A stretch of DNA of 64,000 nucleotides from Calothrix anomala FACHB-343 (lineage in GTDB: Bacteria; Cyanobacteriota; Cyanobacteriia; Cyanobacteriales; Nostocaceae). The notes below the pieces were generated by a model. That model was not told the DNA's origin, made no database searches, and saw only the letters and a program-made list of their open reading frames with translations. Below, one piece after another: positions 1-8,750 of this stretch. Every line of letters begins with the position of its first letter. The first letter of the stretch is position 1. A program made the translations under genes and the position numbers. The stretch spans positions 62,001 to 126,000 of the forward strand of contig NZ_JACJQG010000014.1 in the NCBI RefSeq assembly GCF_014696435.1, given 5' to 3'.

Positions 1-5
1 AAAAG

Positions 6-38
6 TTGGGCATTGGGCATGGGGCATTGGGCATGGGG
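6..38. repeat. GGGCATT-type heptad repeat
   Basis: Short tandem run of GGGCATT/GGGCATG units at the window start. The same heptads recur at 29522-29590, 36827-36854, about 41127-41152 and 47936-47955, always between genes. This is the short tandemly repeated repetitive (STRR) class known from Nostocales. The rest of 39-285 shows no gene. Confidence 0.8.
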
Positions 39-285
39 AATGAATTATTCAAGCCTAAAGTTTAAAGCTCAAAGCTTAAAGCGTTGGGGTGCTGTGCTTT
101 TCCACTCATCAAAGGATTAAGTGTCTCGCCGGTTTCAATCAAGGATTCTAGCTGTTAGATTAAGGTTGGAAAGCAGGTTAGACTTATAAATTTTTGCGGA
201 ATTTTTGAGAATTTCCTGAATGCTCTTGTTGTAGTTAAGCCTAGTTGATTCAGTATATTCGGCAACTCTTTGGTAATTTTAACAA

Positions 286-960
286 ATGCTCTATCTTAGA
301 AATCTGGTTTATCATCCCACAGCCTGCCCAAAAGCGATTCTGAAAACAATTAACTTAGAATTAGCACCGCAACAGCTAGGTTTGATTATTGGGCCTAGTG
401 GTTCTGGTAAAAGTACTTTATTAGAAATTTTATCTGGATTAGCTGAACCTACTTCTGGCGCAGTCTTTTGGCGCGAACAAGAATTGATTGCTGAACAGTT
501 GCAACAATTGGCGGGGTTAGTCTTTCAGTTTCCCGAACGACATTTCTGTGGTGGTTCGATTTTAGAAGAATTACGCTTAGGGCATCCCGAATTAGGCTCA
601 GAGCGAGTGAGAGATGCGCTGAGTGAGGTAGGATTAGAGCATTTATCGCTATCTACACAACCTCATGCCTTGAGTGGGGGACAACAGCGACGTTTAGCTT
701 TGGCGGTGCAGTTAATTCGCCAGCCAAATTTACTGTTACTCGATGAACCGACAGCCGGCTTGGATTGGTCAATGCGTCGTCAGTTGGTAAACTTATTAGC
801 GAAACTAAAACAAGATTGGACTTTGTTAGTAGTCACCCATGATGCGGGGGATATGTTAGCGATCGCAGATTGTTGTTGGACGCTGAATCATGGTGAATTA
901 AAATCAGTCGATCCGATGGTATTGAAGGCGAAAGTGCAAGAACCACAACCTGCGGTGTAA
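286..960 (+). CDS. ABC transporter ATP-binding protein
   Basis: ATP-hydrolysing subunit of an ABC transporter, 224 aa, a single nucleotide-binding domain. Visible motifs are Walker A GPSGSGKST at residues 36-44, the Q-loop in VFQFPE, the signature LSGGQQRR near 128, Walker B LLLLDEP followed by the D-loop, and the H-loop VTHD. The VFQFPE Q-loop is typical of CbiO/EcfA-like cobalt and ECF-type ATPases. No permease or binding protein lies next to it, so the substrate cannot be named and it must pair with a membrane subunit encoded elsewhere. It lies 74 bp upstream of rsmG on the same strand, separated by heptad repeats, so co-transcription is possible but not shown. Confidence 0.9.
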   Translation: MLYLRNLVYHPTACPKAILKTINLELAPQQLGLIIGPSGSGKSTLLEILSGLAEPTSGAVFWREQELIAEQLQQLAGLVFQFPERHFCGGSILEELRLGHPELGSERVRDALSEVGLEHLSLSTQPHALSGGQQRRLALAVQLIRQPNLLLLDEPTAGLDWSMRRQLVNLLAKLKQDWTLLVVTHDAGDMLAIADCCWTLNHGELKSVDPMVLKAKVQEPQPAV

Positions 961-964
961 TTGG

Positions 965-1047
965 TTGACTGTTGACAGTTGACTGTTGACAGTTGACTGT
1001 TAACTAATGACCAATGACAAATGACCAATGACAAATGACAAATGACA
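965..1047. repeat. Two abutting heptad arrays (TTGACTG/TTGACAG and AATGACM)
   Basis: Positions 965-999 hold five alternating TTGACTG/TTGACAG heptads. Positions 1006-1047 hold six AATGACC/AATGACA heptads. The second array covers the rsmG start codon at 1035, so the first codons of that gene are repeat sequence. Confidence 0.9.
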
Positions 1048-1766
1048 ATTTCCTAGAAATCTGGCAAGAAACTCTAAATTGGCAACCTAGCGCGCAGCAG
1101 CAATTAAAATTTCAGCAGCTTTATGAATTAATTCTCGAAGGGAATCGTCAGTTAAATTTAACTCGCATTACTGAATCGCAGGAGTTTTGGGAAAAGCATT
1201 TATGGGATTCGCTGCGGGGAATTGTTTTAGAACAGCAATTTATTTCGTCTCTTGATGAGGGTGCATCTGTAATTGATATTGGTACAGGTGCAGGGTTTCC
1301 GGGAATTCCCATAGCGATCGCATCGCCTAATTGGCAAGTTACACTATTAGATTCGACGCGGAAGAAGATTAATTTTATTGACAAAGTCTTGACTGAACTG
1401 GCTTTAGATAATGCCAAAACTCTGGTGGGGAGAGTCGAAGAAATCGGCCAGGAAATTCAGCATCGCCAAAGTTATGATGTGGCTGTAATTCGTGCTGTCG
1501 GATCGCCATCTGCTTGTGCGGAATATACTTTACCATTGCTGAAGCGCGGTGGTTTAGCGGTGATTTATCGTGGTAATTGGACTGAGGAAGAAACTGCAGC
1601 TTTAAAAAAAGCAGTGGCTCAGTTGGGTGGTAAGGTAGAAGCGATCGCGCAATTTACCACGCCTTTGAGTCAAAGCATTCGCCATTGTGTGTACTTGCGG
1701 AAAATAGCCGCCACCCCTGCTATTTTCCCTCGCGCTGTTGGCGTACCTACGCAAAAGCCGCTTTAG
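1035..1766 (+). CDS. rsmG: 16S rRNA (guanine(527)-N7)-methyltransferase RsmG
   Basis: Methylates N7 of G527 of 16S rRNA using S-adenosylmethionine (GidB family). The 243 aa match the family's cyanobacterial length. The Rossmann SAM-binding motif VIDIGTGAGFPGIPIAI lies around residues 81-97, preceded by LNLTRITE and EKHLWDS, both characteristic of RsmG. The C-terminal tail ending FPRAVGVPTQKPL is typical of cyanobacterial members. The chosen ATG lies inside an AATGACA heptad array and has no clear Shine-Dalgarno sequence, so the first few residues may differ from the true start. The first well-conserved part begins at about residue 5. Confidence 0.95.
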   Translation: MTNDNFLEIWQETLNWQPSAQQQLKFQQLYELILEGNRQLNLTRITESQEFWEKHLWDSLRGIVLEQQFISSLDEGASVIDIGTGAGFPGIPIAIASPNWQVTLLDSTRKKINFIDKVLTELALDNAKTLVGRVEEIGQEIQHRQSYDVAVIRAVGSPSACAEYTLPLLKRGGLAVIYRGNWTEEETAALKKAVAQLGGKVEAIAQFTTPLSQSIRHCVYLRKIAATPAIFPRAVGVPTQKPL

Positions 1767-1804
1767 AATATTTCAAAATTCAATACAAAGGGGTAATATC
1801 CCTC

Positions 1805-1925
1805 GCTGATCCCGAAATTCCGCCGTCACCCTACAAGGGTGCGGCTAATTGAACAAAGCCCACCTGCGTGGGCTTCGTAATGTTAGCCCCAGGCTACTGG
1901 TTCCTGCGGGCGTTAATTCGGGTAG
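1805..1925 (-). repeat. Dispersed three-hairpin repeat, copy 1
   Basis: About 110 bp containing the stems CACCCT/AGGGTG (loop ACA), AAGCCCA/TGGGCTT, and a GCCTGGGGCTA core. Reverse-complemented, it aligns with 9745-9845: the order CGCCCGCAGG, GCCTGGGGCTA, GAAGCC..GGCTTTGTT, then a CCCT..AGGG hairpin is shared. It lies downstream of rsmG and could act as a terminator. A 70-codon open frame at 1868-2080 comes from this repeat and the antisense of the next gene. Confidence 0.75.
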
Positions 1926-1934
1926 ACGAAAGAA

Positions 1935-3173
1935 TTACAAATTACTTAAATCTTGCACGTGACCGCAATGTTTACAATGTGGTAAATGTTTGTAGGTCAA
2001 CTCGTGACAATTTGGGCACTCCATATATTGATAATAACCGCAGTGGGGACAATGGCGATCGCTTCGGCGAATTTTTTTAGCGCAGTTGATACAGCGCGAG
2101 TTTTGGACTCGATTGGCTGCTTGTAATTTGGGGTTGAAAACAAATTGCTGAAAGAACTTGATGATGAGAAATCCCACCAAGGGAATCAACAAGATGTAAA
2201 TGTAACTGATGAGGAATAATAAGCCGCCAAAAATCGCGTTAATGACATCAAACAGGAATGTAAATAATGCACCTACTTGCAGAAATTCAAATATCTTGAG
2301 AATTAGGGGAATAAAAAAGATAATTAATAAATGCCAGCTAATTAAAGCAATCAATCCATATCGACGGCGTTGTGCATAGCTGTGAACTAAGAACGCAATC
2401 AGAATTAGTGGCAGTAAAAAGAAAGATTGGAAACTTAGTTGAATGCTAGGATACCAAAATGCTGCTTGTTTGTAGCCTTTTTCAACTTCAGCAAATTTAT
2501 TTTCATCTTTGAGGAAAGCTAGATAACTAACACTCTCTGCTTTCGCTAATAATTGATTTTTGAGATTAGTAATTTCAGATTTCAGCGTTGCAATTTGGCG
2601 GTTATTTTCATCTAAATTCTGTTTGGCTTTTTCCGCAGATATTTGATTAATTGATTGTGAAGGAGACTGTCCGGCAATTTTATCTAATAGCGTCGAGTCA
2701 TATTGAGCGCGAATGTTACGATTTTTCTGCTCTAGATTACTGATTTTATTTTGCTGTCCATCGATAGTTTTAATAATTTGCTGATTGGCAGCATTTTTAA
2801 CTTTATCTTTGACATCAGCGTACTGTAAGCAAGTCGGAGATACTTTACCTAAATGTCCGGTTTCAGCTTGTTGATATGTTTGCTGAAAACTCGGCTGATT
2901 TAAATTGGATGGTAATGCTGCACGAATAATTTCATAGTCTTTACTTTGATTAGTTTTCGTGCGGTAATTTTGCCATTCTGAATAACATGGGTAAGTTTGA
3001 GCGGGGCTGAGATGCCATCTACTGATATCATCTAAACCTGTGAAAACATTAACTAAGATAAAAATATCAATCAAGATAATGACAATCAAACTGACTGTAT
3101 TTAGCGGTTGGTTATTGATTGTTCTTGATTTACGAAATATTTGATTGAATAAACGGCGAATTCTGGCAAACAT
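1935..3173 (-). CDS. Membrane protein with C-terminal double zinc ribbon
   Basis: Function not recognised; 412 aa. A first membrane segment lies at about residues 27-46 (VSLIVIILIDIFILVNVF). A long polar, glutamine-rich region at about 125-215 looks like coiled coil. Two or three hydrophobic stretches follow between about 240 and 340. The C-terminus carries four CxxC knuckles (CINC, CPHC, CPNC, CKHC) at about residues 363-405, which makes two zinc ribbons. The layout suggests a membrane-anchored scaffold with zinc ribbons on the cytoplasmic side. It lies 112 bp downstream of the other large membrane protein on the same strand, so they may be co-transcribed. Confidence 0.8.
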   Translation of the reverse strand: MFARIRRLFNQIFRKSRTINNQPLNTVSLIVIILIDIFILVNVFTGLDDISRWHLSPAQTYPCYSEWQNYRTKTNQSKDYEIIRAALPSNLNQPSFQQTYQQAETGHLGKVSPTCLQYADVKDKVKNAANQQIIKTIDGQQNKISNLEQKNRNIRAQYDSTLLDKIAGQSPSQSINQISAEKAKQNLDENNRQIATLKSEITNLKNQLLAKAESVSYLAFLKDENKFAEVEKGYKQAAFWYPSIQLSFQSFFLLPLILIAFLVHSYAQRRRYGLIALISWHLLIIFFIPLILKIFEFLQVGALFTFLFDVINAIFGGLLFLISYIYILLIPLVGFLIIKFFQQFVFNPKLQAANRVQNSRCINCAKKIRRSDRHCPHCGYYQYMECPNCHELTYKHLPHCKHCGHVQDLSNL

Positions 3174-3285
3174 TTTATTTTTTTACATAAAGAATAGATA
3201 AATTAGTAGCCAGTAATTTAATCCTGACTACTAATTTATGAAAATTACAGCGATAGCCGAATGTTATTTATTTAACAGATACTTG

Positions 3286-4680
3286 TCAATGCTCTGTTGT
3301 TACAGTTTGCCAACTATACCAATGTCTGACTGCTAGCCAAACGGCTGAAAGTAGCCCAGCTAGGCTGAGTGTCAGTCCGCTATATGGTACTAATAATCCC
3401 AATACTGGTATGACAGATCCAGCAATTGTACATAGGATCGCAGCTAGAGAAGCACGACGGTTTCCTCCCAATCCCCACATTAAGCTGAGTAAGATGAGGG
3501 AAATCATTGTCCAAACTAACACAGGACTAATTAAGCGTCCTAAATAGGTGAGAGTCAATATACAAGCAAAGAATATTCCGGCGGCGATCGCTACATTTTT
3601 TAAGCTCATTGGTAGCGATAAATAAAGTAAGATAATCCACCAGATAAATACGGCTGGTGCTAACAATAATAAACGCGGGATAATCCCTGTATTGCGAACT
3701 GGTTCAGTGTTGGTAAATACGCCAAAGGGATTTTTTACAGATACATTATCATCAAATATCCAAGTAAATGCAGTGCTACCTTTTTCTGTTTTTTTATTAT
3801 TAGGGGCAATACCACTAGCAAAATCAACTGGGCTAAAGTCGGCAATTGTAGTTAAGCGAAATTTAGATAGTAACTGTCCAGAAGCATTATAAACCCAACG
3901 CGGCCCCCCTTGGGCTTGATAGGTAACTTTTAAGGTTGTTTCTGCACCAGGTTCTAAACGAAAGGGAAAACCATAATCGCCAGGATTTTTTTGTGGTAAT
4001 TGCGTTCCGTCTCGCTCTACTTTATATCTAGCTAGTAATGAGTAACCATTGGGCGGTGGTGCTTCAAAGAAAAAGCTATTAATATCTGTGAGTGGATTAT
4101 TTACTTTATATTCCGCAGTGTAATCTACTTTATAAATAGAACTGCGTCCTTTAACATCTACATCTTGATTTAGCTTTACTTGAATTTGCGATCCAGCTAA
4201 TGTTAAATAGCGATTTACTTGTTGCGTATCGTTAACTTTAACTATTTTATCTTTAACTGTAGTTGTATAACTGTATGGTTCTTTGACTACGTAGCGTATT
4301 TGTGGCGCTGTTTGTTCTAGTTTATCGCCAGCAACTGTTTCTGCAACTTGTGCAACTCTGGCTTGTTCCCAATGATGGTAACGATTGCTTAATGTGGAAC
4401 AGAGAAAAAATCCGGGAATTAACAATATGATAATTAAGGCTAAATGCTGTAGTCCCTTGAGAATTTGTGCGTAATTAATCGCCCATTCATTGAAGAAAAC
4501 TGTTTGTGCTGTGGGATGTCGGCGTAAGGAGAAACTGATAAGCGCGATCGCTATTCCTAAGGCTATGACTAAAAATACAATTAAGAGCGAACCTTTAAGG
4601 GCTTGCGTACCAAATTGTATCAGCTCTTGGGGATGCGTTAAATCGGGTAATCCGGGGATACCTTGAGCAGAAGGATTCAT
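3286..4680 (-). CDS. Polytopic membrane protein of unknown function
   Basis: 464 aa, not assigned to a family. Two hydrophobic segments lie at about residues 32-52 and 76-95. A large soluble domain of about 230 residues follows, rich in beta-type sequence (for example YKVDYTAEYKV, FRLEPGAETTLKVTY). The C-terminus has four to five membrane segments at about 335-455. The pattern of N-terminal membrane segments, large beta domain and C-terminal membrane bundle resembles CreD-like inner-membrane proteins, but no diagnostic motif supports that name. The start ATG is at 4680. The upstream 500 bp contain no gene. Confidence 0.8.
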   Translation of the reverse strand: MNPSAQGIPGLPDLTHPQELIQFGTQALKGSLLIVFLVIALGIAIALISFSLRRHPTAQTVFFNEWAINYAQILKGLQHLALIIILLIPGFFLCSTLSNRYHHWEQARVAQVAETVAGDKLEQTAPQIRYVVKEPYSYTTTVKDKIVKVNDTQQVNRYLTLAGSQIQVKLNQDVDVKGRSSIYKVDYTAEYKVNNPLTDINSFFFEAPPPNGYSLLARYKVERDGTQLPQKNPGDYGFPFRLEPGAETTLKVTYQAQGGPRWVYNASGQLLSKFRLTTIADFSPVDFASGIAPNNKKTEKGSTAFTWIFDDNVSVKNPFGVFTNTEPVRNTGIIPRLLLLAPAVFIWWIILLYLSLPMSLKNVAIAAGIFFACILTLTYLGRLISPVLVWTMISLILLSLMWGLGGNRRASLAAILCTIAGSVIPVLGLLVPYSGLTLSLAGLLSAVWLAVRHWYSWQTVTTEH

Positions 4681-4814
4681 TGATAGTATTTGGATACTTT
4701 ATATCACCAGACAGATGTATTTGGGTAAAAGTTTCTACTAAATGTGACGATTTATATACGATAAGGGATGTGGTAGGGTTTGTTATTGCTGAGGGTACGT
4801 ACTTTAATCTTGAT

Positions 4815-4857
4815 GGTGCGTCGGTGCGTTGCGCTGCGCGACAACACACCCTACATT
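4815..4857. repeat. Dispersed repeat ending in ACACACCCTAC
   Basis: The sequence GGTGCG..GTTGCGCTGCGCGACAACACACCCTAC also occurs inverted around 11073-11157, where GTAGGGTGTGTTGTCGCGCA is the left arm. It belongs to a cyanobacterial intergenic repeat family. An open frame at 4866-5054 downstream starts in the repeat-like GTACTTGGCGTCTTGGCGG and is not credible. Confidence 0.65.
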
Positions 4858-4960
4858 GACTTAATTTGTATTTCCTTGGCGTACTTGGCGTCTTGGCGGT
4901 TCATATATTCAAATTACCTGCATCTCAGCAAAGAATTTATATAAATAATTCAATTAAAAA

Positions 4961-4996
4961 TAGGGGTAATTCTACAACCTTTGAGAATTACCCCTA
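4961..4996 (-). terminator. Rho-independent terminator candidate
   Basis: Perfect 13-bp stem (TAGGGGTAATTCT, 4961-4973, with 4984-4996) around a 10-nt loop. Read on the minus strand it is followed by TTTTTAATTG, a U-rich tail. It lies 190 bp downstream of the minus-strand gene at 5189-5407. Confidence 0.7.
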
Positions 4997-5188
4997 TATT
5001 GATAAATATAACTGTATTTGCTTGTTGTTTATTCGCCCTAACCGCCATCTTTGATTGACATACCGATGATGGTAAAAAGTGTTCTCTCTCACATAACGCA
5101 CCTTGTGATTTTTGTGTAAATCAGCCAATAATATTCAGTTCTACCTTTTCTCAAGCACTGAAGTGCTACAGAATTACTAATTAGACAA

Positions 5189-5407
5189 TCAAGCTTTAGA
5201 TACTGGCTTTAAAAATAGCCAAGCTACAAAAAATGTCGCAGCTGTAAATAGTTGCGTTAAATCTAAAGCTGATAAATAACCATCCGCAAAGGATGCAATA
5301 CTGCGATCGGTAATTCCAAATACCCAAGATGAAAGGCCAAATAGCCAAATTCCATTCTTAAAGTATCCTAGAGCATCTTTAGAGTCTGATGTCTTTTGCT
5401 CTTCCAT
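5189..5407 (-). CDS. Small two-helix membrane protein
   Basis: 72 aa, unrecognised. A polar N-terminus (MEEQKTSDSKDALG) precedes two hydrophobic helices, at about residues 18-34 (IWLFGLSSWVFGI) and 50-67 (LFTAATFFVAWLFL). The length and two-helix layout recall small thylakoid proteins. The ExxNGRxAMxG chlorophyll-binding motif of high-light-inducible proteins is absent, so that name is not supported. A GGAG lies about 9 nt before the ATG. A strong hairpin with a U tail at 4961-4996 probably ends the transcript. Confidence 0.65.
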   Translation of the reverse strand: MEEQKTSDSKDALGYFKNGIWLFGLSSWVFGITDRSIASFADGYLSALDLTQLFTAATFFVAWLFLKPVSKA

Positions 5408-5720
5408 GTTCTTCTACTCCGTTGGTGAAGAATTTGTGGTTTCACCTGAACGGTGAATCTATATTTATATTAATAAATATTTCAGGCTATTGACTAAACT
5501 GTCAAAAGATACATATCCAATCTTTGACATTCCTCCTCATGGCGTTTTTATGGCGGAAATGGGGTAAATACTTGAGTCGTCAGGCTTGTCAAGGCTGGAA
5601 GGGTGTAAAATTATTACAATATCTATACAATAGCTATATAAAAATTTAAATTTCTTGATAAAACATGCCTCAACAGATAGATGTGTCAGAGAAAAAATTA
5701 ACGATGCAGCAAGTACACAA

Positions 5721-6012
5721 AATATAGATAGCTGTTGTGTACTATCTTCATCTCTCAAATTTCAGATAAATGTAGGTTGGGTTGAACGAAGTGAAACCCA
5801 ACAAATCGCCGAAAATGTTGGGTTTCGTTCCTCAAACGCCACTTGCTTCAAGCCGGGAAACCCGTCCAACGCAGTGGCTCCCCAACCTACGCGGTTTCAA
5901 GTTTTTGACGCTAACTGAAAGGTATTGAGATATAAATAGCTGTTGCTTGCTGTCTTCATCTCTCAAATTCCAGAGTTCTGTCTTTAGATACTGAGCGCCT
6001 GAAGACAGAACT
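5721..6012. repeat. Palindromic repeat flanked by direct repeats, plus hairpin
   Basis: A dispersed element (about 5772-5905) begins GTAGGTTGGGTTGAACGAAG and ends CCAACCTACG. It shares arms with 11190-11284 and its internal CGCCACTTGCTTCAAGCCGG part with 47507-47551. It is flanked by near-identical direct repeats of about 45 bp (5721-5765 and 5930-5974; both contain ATAGCTGTTG and CTTCATCTCTCAAATT). A perfect 11-bp hairpin follows (AGTTCTGTCTT, 5974-5984, with 6002-6012). Open frames here are repeat-derived. Confidence 0.75.
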
Positions 6013-6045
6013 TAGTTAAATCAAAGAAGCGCCAAGATTTGAGCA

Positions 6046-7008
6046 ATGACATCAATGACTGCAATCCAGTACCAAAATTTACCGCATTTTTCCCAAGCAC
6101 AAGGTTTTGTACCAGAGTTAGGGCTGGTTTGCATTACCTTTGATAAACAAGTGCGGTTTCGGACGATGACGCGCACGCGCTATTTAAAACTGACAAAGGA
6201 AGAACAAAAAAACGCGCTGAGAGAACTGTATCAAAATAATTTGCAGCGCTTGCATGATGCATTATCTTTTTGCGAGAGTAATAATATCCGTTTGTATCGC
6301 ATGTCTTCGGCGTTGTTTCCTCTTAGCGATATGGAAGATGAAATTGGCGCGCAGATTTTAGAAGAAATGAGCGCTGATTTAGGCAAAATTGGCGATCGCG
6401 CACAATCTTTAAATATTCGCATGGTGCTGCATCCCGATCAATTTGTGGTGCTGAGTTCTGATTCACCGCAAGTCTTACAAACCAGTATCAAAATTTTAGA
6501 ACGACATGCCCGCACGTTAGATTTATTAAACTTACCGCGATCGCCTTTTTCGTTGATGAATATTCATGGCGGTAAATCGCAACGGATAGAACAACTGGTA
6601 AAGGTAATCTCGGAATTACCAGAAGCCATTAAAAGCCGCCTTACCTTTGAAAATGACGAATACGCCTACAGCGCTAGGGAGATTTTAACAGTTTGTCAGC
6701 AAGCTGGCGTACCAATGGTTTTTGATGCGCATCATCATGTTTGTCACGAAAATCTCGATAGTTACGACGATCCTAGCGTGGCGGAGATGTTTTACGCTGC
6801 TAGAGAAACCTGGGAAAATCCAGATTGGCAATTAGTCCATATTTCCAACGGTGAAACAGCTTTTAGAGATAGAAAGCACAGCGATATGATATCCGCTATG
6901 CCTACTGTTTATTATCAAGCACCTTGGATCGAAGTAGAAGCCAAACACAAAGAAGCAGCGATCGCGAATTTGCGCTCATGGTGGCTAATAGAGAATAATC
7001 TCAAATGA
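6046..7008 (+). CDS. uvsE: UV DNA damage endonuclease UvsE
   Basis: Nicks DNA 5' of UV photoproducts (cyclobutane dimers and 6-4 products) and starts alternative excision repair. It is a TIM-barrel, metal-dependent enzyme; 320 aa is the usual length. Recognisable blocks are LGLVCITFDKQVRFRTMTRT near residue 26, LYRMSSALFPL near 84, MVLHPDQFV near 126, MNIHGGK near 170, LTFENDE near 197, FDAHHHVCH near 225 and HISNGE near 265. The histidine, aspartate and glutamate residues in these blocks are the family's metal ligands. The MTSMTAI start allows ATG 6046 or 6055. A hairpin at 5974-6012 ends just upstream. The Hsp70-like gene follows 70 bp later. Confidence 0.95.
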   Translation: MTSMTAIQYQNLPHFSQAQGFVPELGLVCITFDKQVRFRTMTRTRYLKLTKEEQKNALRELYQNNLQRLHDALSFCESNNIRLYRMSSALFPLSDMEDEIGAQILEEMSADLGKIGDRAQSLNIRMVLHPDQFVVLSSDSPQVLQTSIKILERHARTLDLLNLPRSPFSLMNIHGGKSQRIEQLVKVISELPEAIKSRLTFENDEYAYSAREILTVCQQAGVPMVFDAHHHVCHENLDSYDDPSVAEMFYAARETWENPDWQLVHISNGETAFRDRKHSDMISAMPTVYYQAPWIEVEAKHKEAAIANLRSWWLIENNLK

Positions 7009-7078
7009 GTAGTTTGTTCACAGGACAGTTTCACCGGGAATTGTCCTGGTCTTGGCGCGAAGTAATAATATATAAAAT

Positions 7079-8677
7079 ATGGCGATCGCAATCGATTTTG
7101 GTACTAGCAACACAGTCATTGCTCGTTGGAACCCAGTCACCCAGCAGCCAGAAACCCTTAGTCTCCCTGGTTTATCAATACAACAAAGTCTCAATCCGCC
7201 CTTAATTCCCAGCTTGGTGTATGTGGAAGACGCCAGCCAAGGTAAAGTATTAGTAGGGCAACAAGTACGCGATCGCGGTTTTGACTTAAAAGGCGAATCG
7301 CGTTTTTTCCGCAGTTTTAAACGTGGTATTGGTGCAGATATTCAAGGTTTCTTACCGGAATTAGACGGAGAAATCGTCACCTTTGAAAAAGTCGGTAACT
7401 GGTTTCTCAATCAGGTAATTGCAGAATTAGCACCTTTACAAGGCGGTTTAGATTCTCTAGTTTTAACCGTACCTGTAGATAGTTTTGAAACTTACCGTCA
7501 CTGGTTAGGGCAAGTTTGTCAAGCCCTTCCTGTAGAACAAGTGCGGATGATCGATGAACCGACAGCCGCAGCTTTAGGTTATGGTTTAGGCGATAAAGAC
7601 ATTCTCTTAGTCATTGATTTTGGCGGCGGTACTTTAGATTTATCTTTGGTAAGGTTGGATCGTAGCGCCCAAGCTAATACTAAGCCAGTGGGATTTTTAT
7701 TGAAGTGGGGTAATAAATCCTTAGCGGAAGATTCCAAGCAAAAAGTCAAAACCGCCCGCGTACTTGCAAAAGCCGGACAAAATTTAGGCGGAACGGATAT
7801 TGATACTTGGATTGTCGATTATTTCGCCAAAACGCAAGATTTAGCCGTAAGTCCTTTAACTACCAGACTAGCAGAACGAGTCAAAATTCAACTGTCAACG
7901 CAAACCCAAGCCAGTGAAGTGTATTTTGACGATGAAAGTTTTGAAAGTTACGAACTCGAACTTAATCGCGAGACTTTAGAAACTATTCTCAGAGAACATG
8001 CATTTTTTGACAGACTTGATGAGTCGATGACGAGTCTGTTACAGCAAGCGAGAAGACAGGGAATTGAACTGGCTGATATTAACGCCGTGTTGTTAGTTGG
8101 CGGTACAGTGCAGTTACCTGCGGTGCAGACATGGGTAAAACAATATTTTGACACCGAGAAAATTCGCTGCGAACGTCCCTTTGAAGCGATCGCCCAAGGT
8201 GCATTACAAATTACCCAGGGAATCGAAATCAAAGACTTTCTTTATCATAGCTATGGCGTGCGCTACTGGGATAGACGCAATCAACGCCACAGTTGGCATC
8301 CGATTATTAAAGCCGGACAAGCTTATCCCATGAGCCAACCAGTAGAATTAGTTTTAGGCGCATCCTTAGAAAATCAGCCCAGCATCGAGTTAATCATGGG
8401 CGAATTAGGTGCAGAAACAGGCGGTACAGAAGTTTATTTCGATGGCGATCGCTTAATTACCCGGCGTCTCGATACTGGCGCAACTAGCGTCAAACCCTTG
8501 AACGATAAAGAAGGTGCGCGAAGCATCGCCCAACTATCACCCCCAGGATTTCCCGGAAGCGATCGCATTAAAATTCAATTTCAAGTTGACGAACAACGCT
8601 TTCTGCGGATCACCGTTGAAGACTTATTAACCAACGACACCGTATTAGAAAATCAACTTGTCGCTCAATTGAGTTAA
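7079..8677 (+). CDS. Hsp70 (DnaK)-family protein
   Basis: Actin-fold ATPase of the Hsp70 family, 532 aa against about 630 for true DnaK. The nucleotide-binding domain is complete: phosphate-1 AIDFGTSNT at residues 4-12, connect-1 IDEPTAAALGYG, phosphate-2 VIDFGGGTLDLSLV and adenosine motif VLLVGGTVQLPAV. The C-terminal part after about residue 390 is short (about 140 residues) and the EEVD-like tail and helical lid are absent. Cyanobacteria carry several such short Hsp70-like proteins besides DnaK1-3. It is probably a specialised chaperone or regulator with unknown partners. Start ATG at 7079 (MAIAIDFG); the GTG/ATG further upstream in another frame is spurious. Confidence 0.92.
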   Translation: MAIAIDFGTSNTVIARWNPVTQQPETLSLPGLSIQQSLNPPLIPSLVYVEDASQGKVLVGQQVRDRGFDLKGESRFFRSFKRGIGADIQGFLPELDGEIVTFEKVGNWFLNQVIAELAPLQGGLDSLVLTVPVDSFETYRHWLGQVCQALPVEQVRMIDEPTAAALGYGLGDKDILLVIDFGGGTLDLSLVRLDRSAQANTKPVGFLLKWGNKSLAEDSKQKVKTARVLAKAGQNLGGTDIDTWIVDYFAKTQDLAVSPLTTRLAERVKIQLSTQTQASEVYFDDESFESYELELNRETLETILREHAFFDRLDESMTSLLQQARRQGIELADINAVLLVGGTVQLPAVQTWVKQYFDTEKIRCERPFEAIAQGALQITQGIEIKDFLYHSYGVRYWDRRNQRHSWHPIIKAGQAYPMSQPVELVLGASLENQPSIELIMGELGAETGGTEVYFDGDRLITRRLDTGATSVKPLNDKEGARSIAQLSPPGFPGSDRIKIQFQVDEQRFLRITVEDLLTNDTVLENQLVAQLS

Positions 8678-8705
8678 GGTTGACGGTTGACGGTTGACGG
8701 TTGAC
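8678..8705. repeat. GGTTGAC heptad repeat (4 units)
   Basis: Four perfect GGTTGAC units begin at the base after the stop codon of the Hsp70-like gene. Confidence 0.9.
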
Positions 8706-8750
8706 TGTGAACTGATGTTTGGGGGTTTCCTTTGCGATGTCTACGCATCA

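Noticed and set aside
5189-5407. Naming the small two-helix protein a high-light-inducible protein
   Set aside because: The ExxNGRxAMxG motif is absent.
5655-5918. 87-codon plus frame
   Set aside because: Lies within dispersed palindromic repeats.
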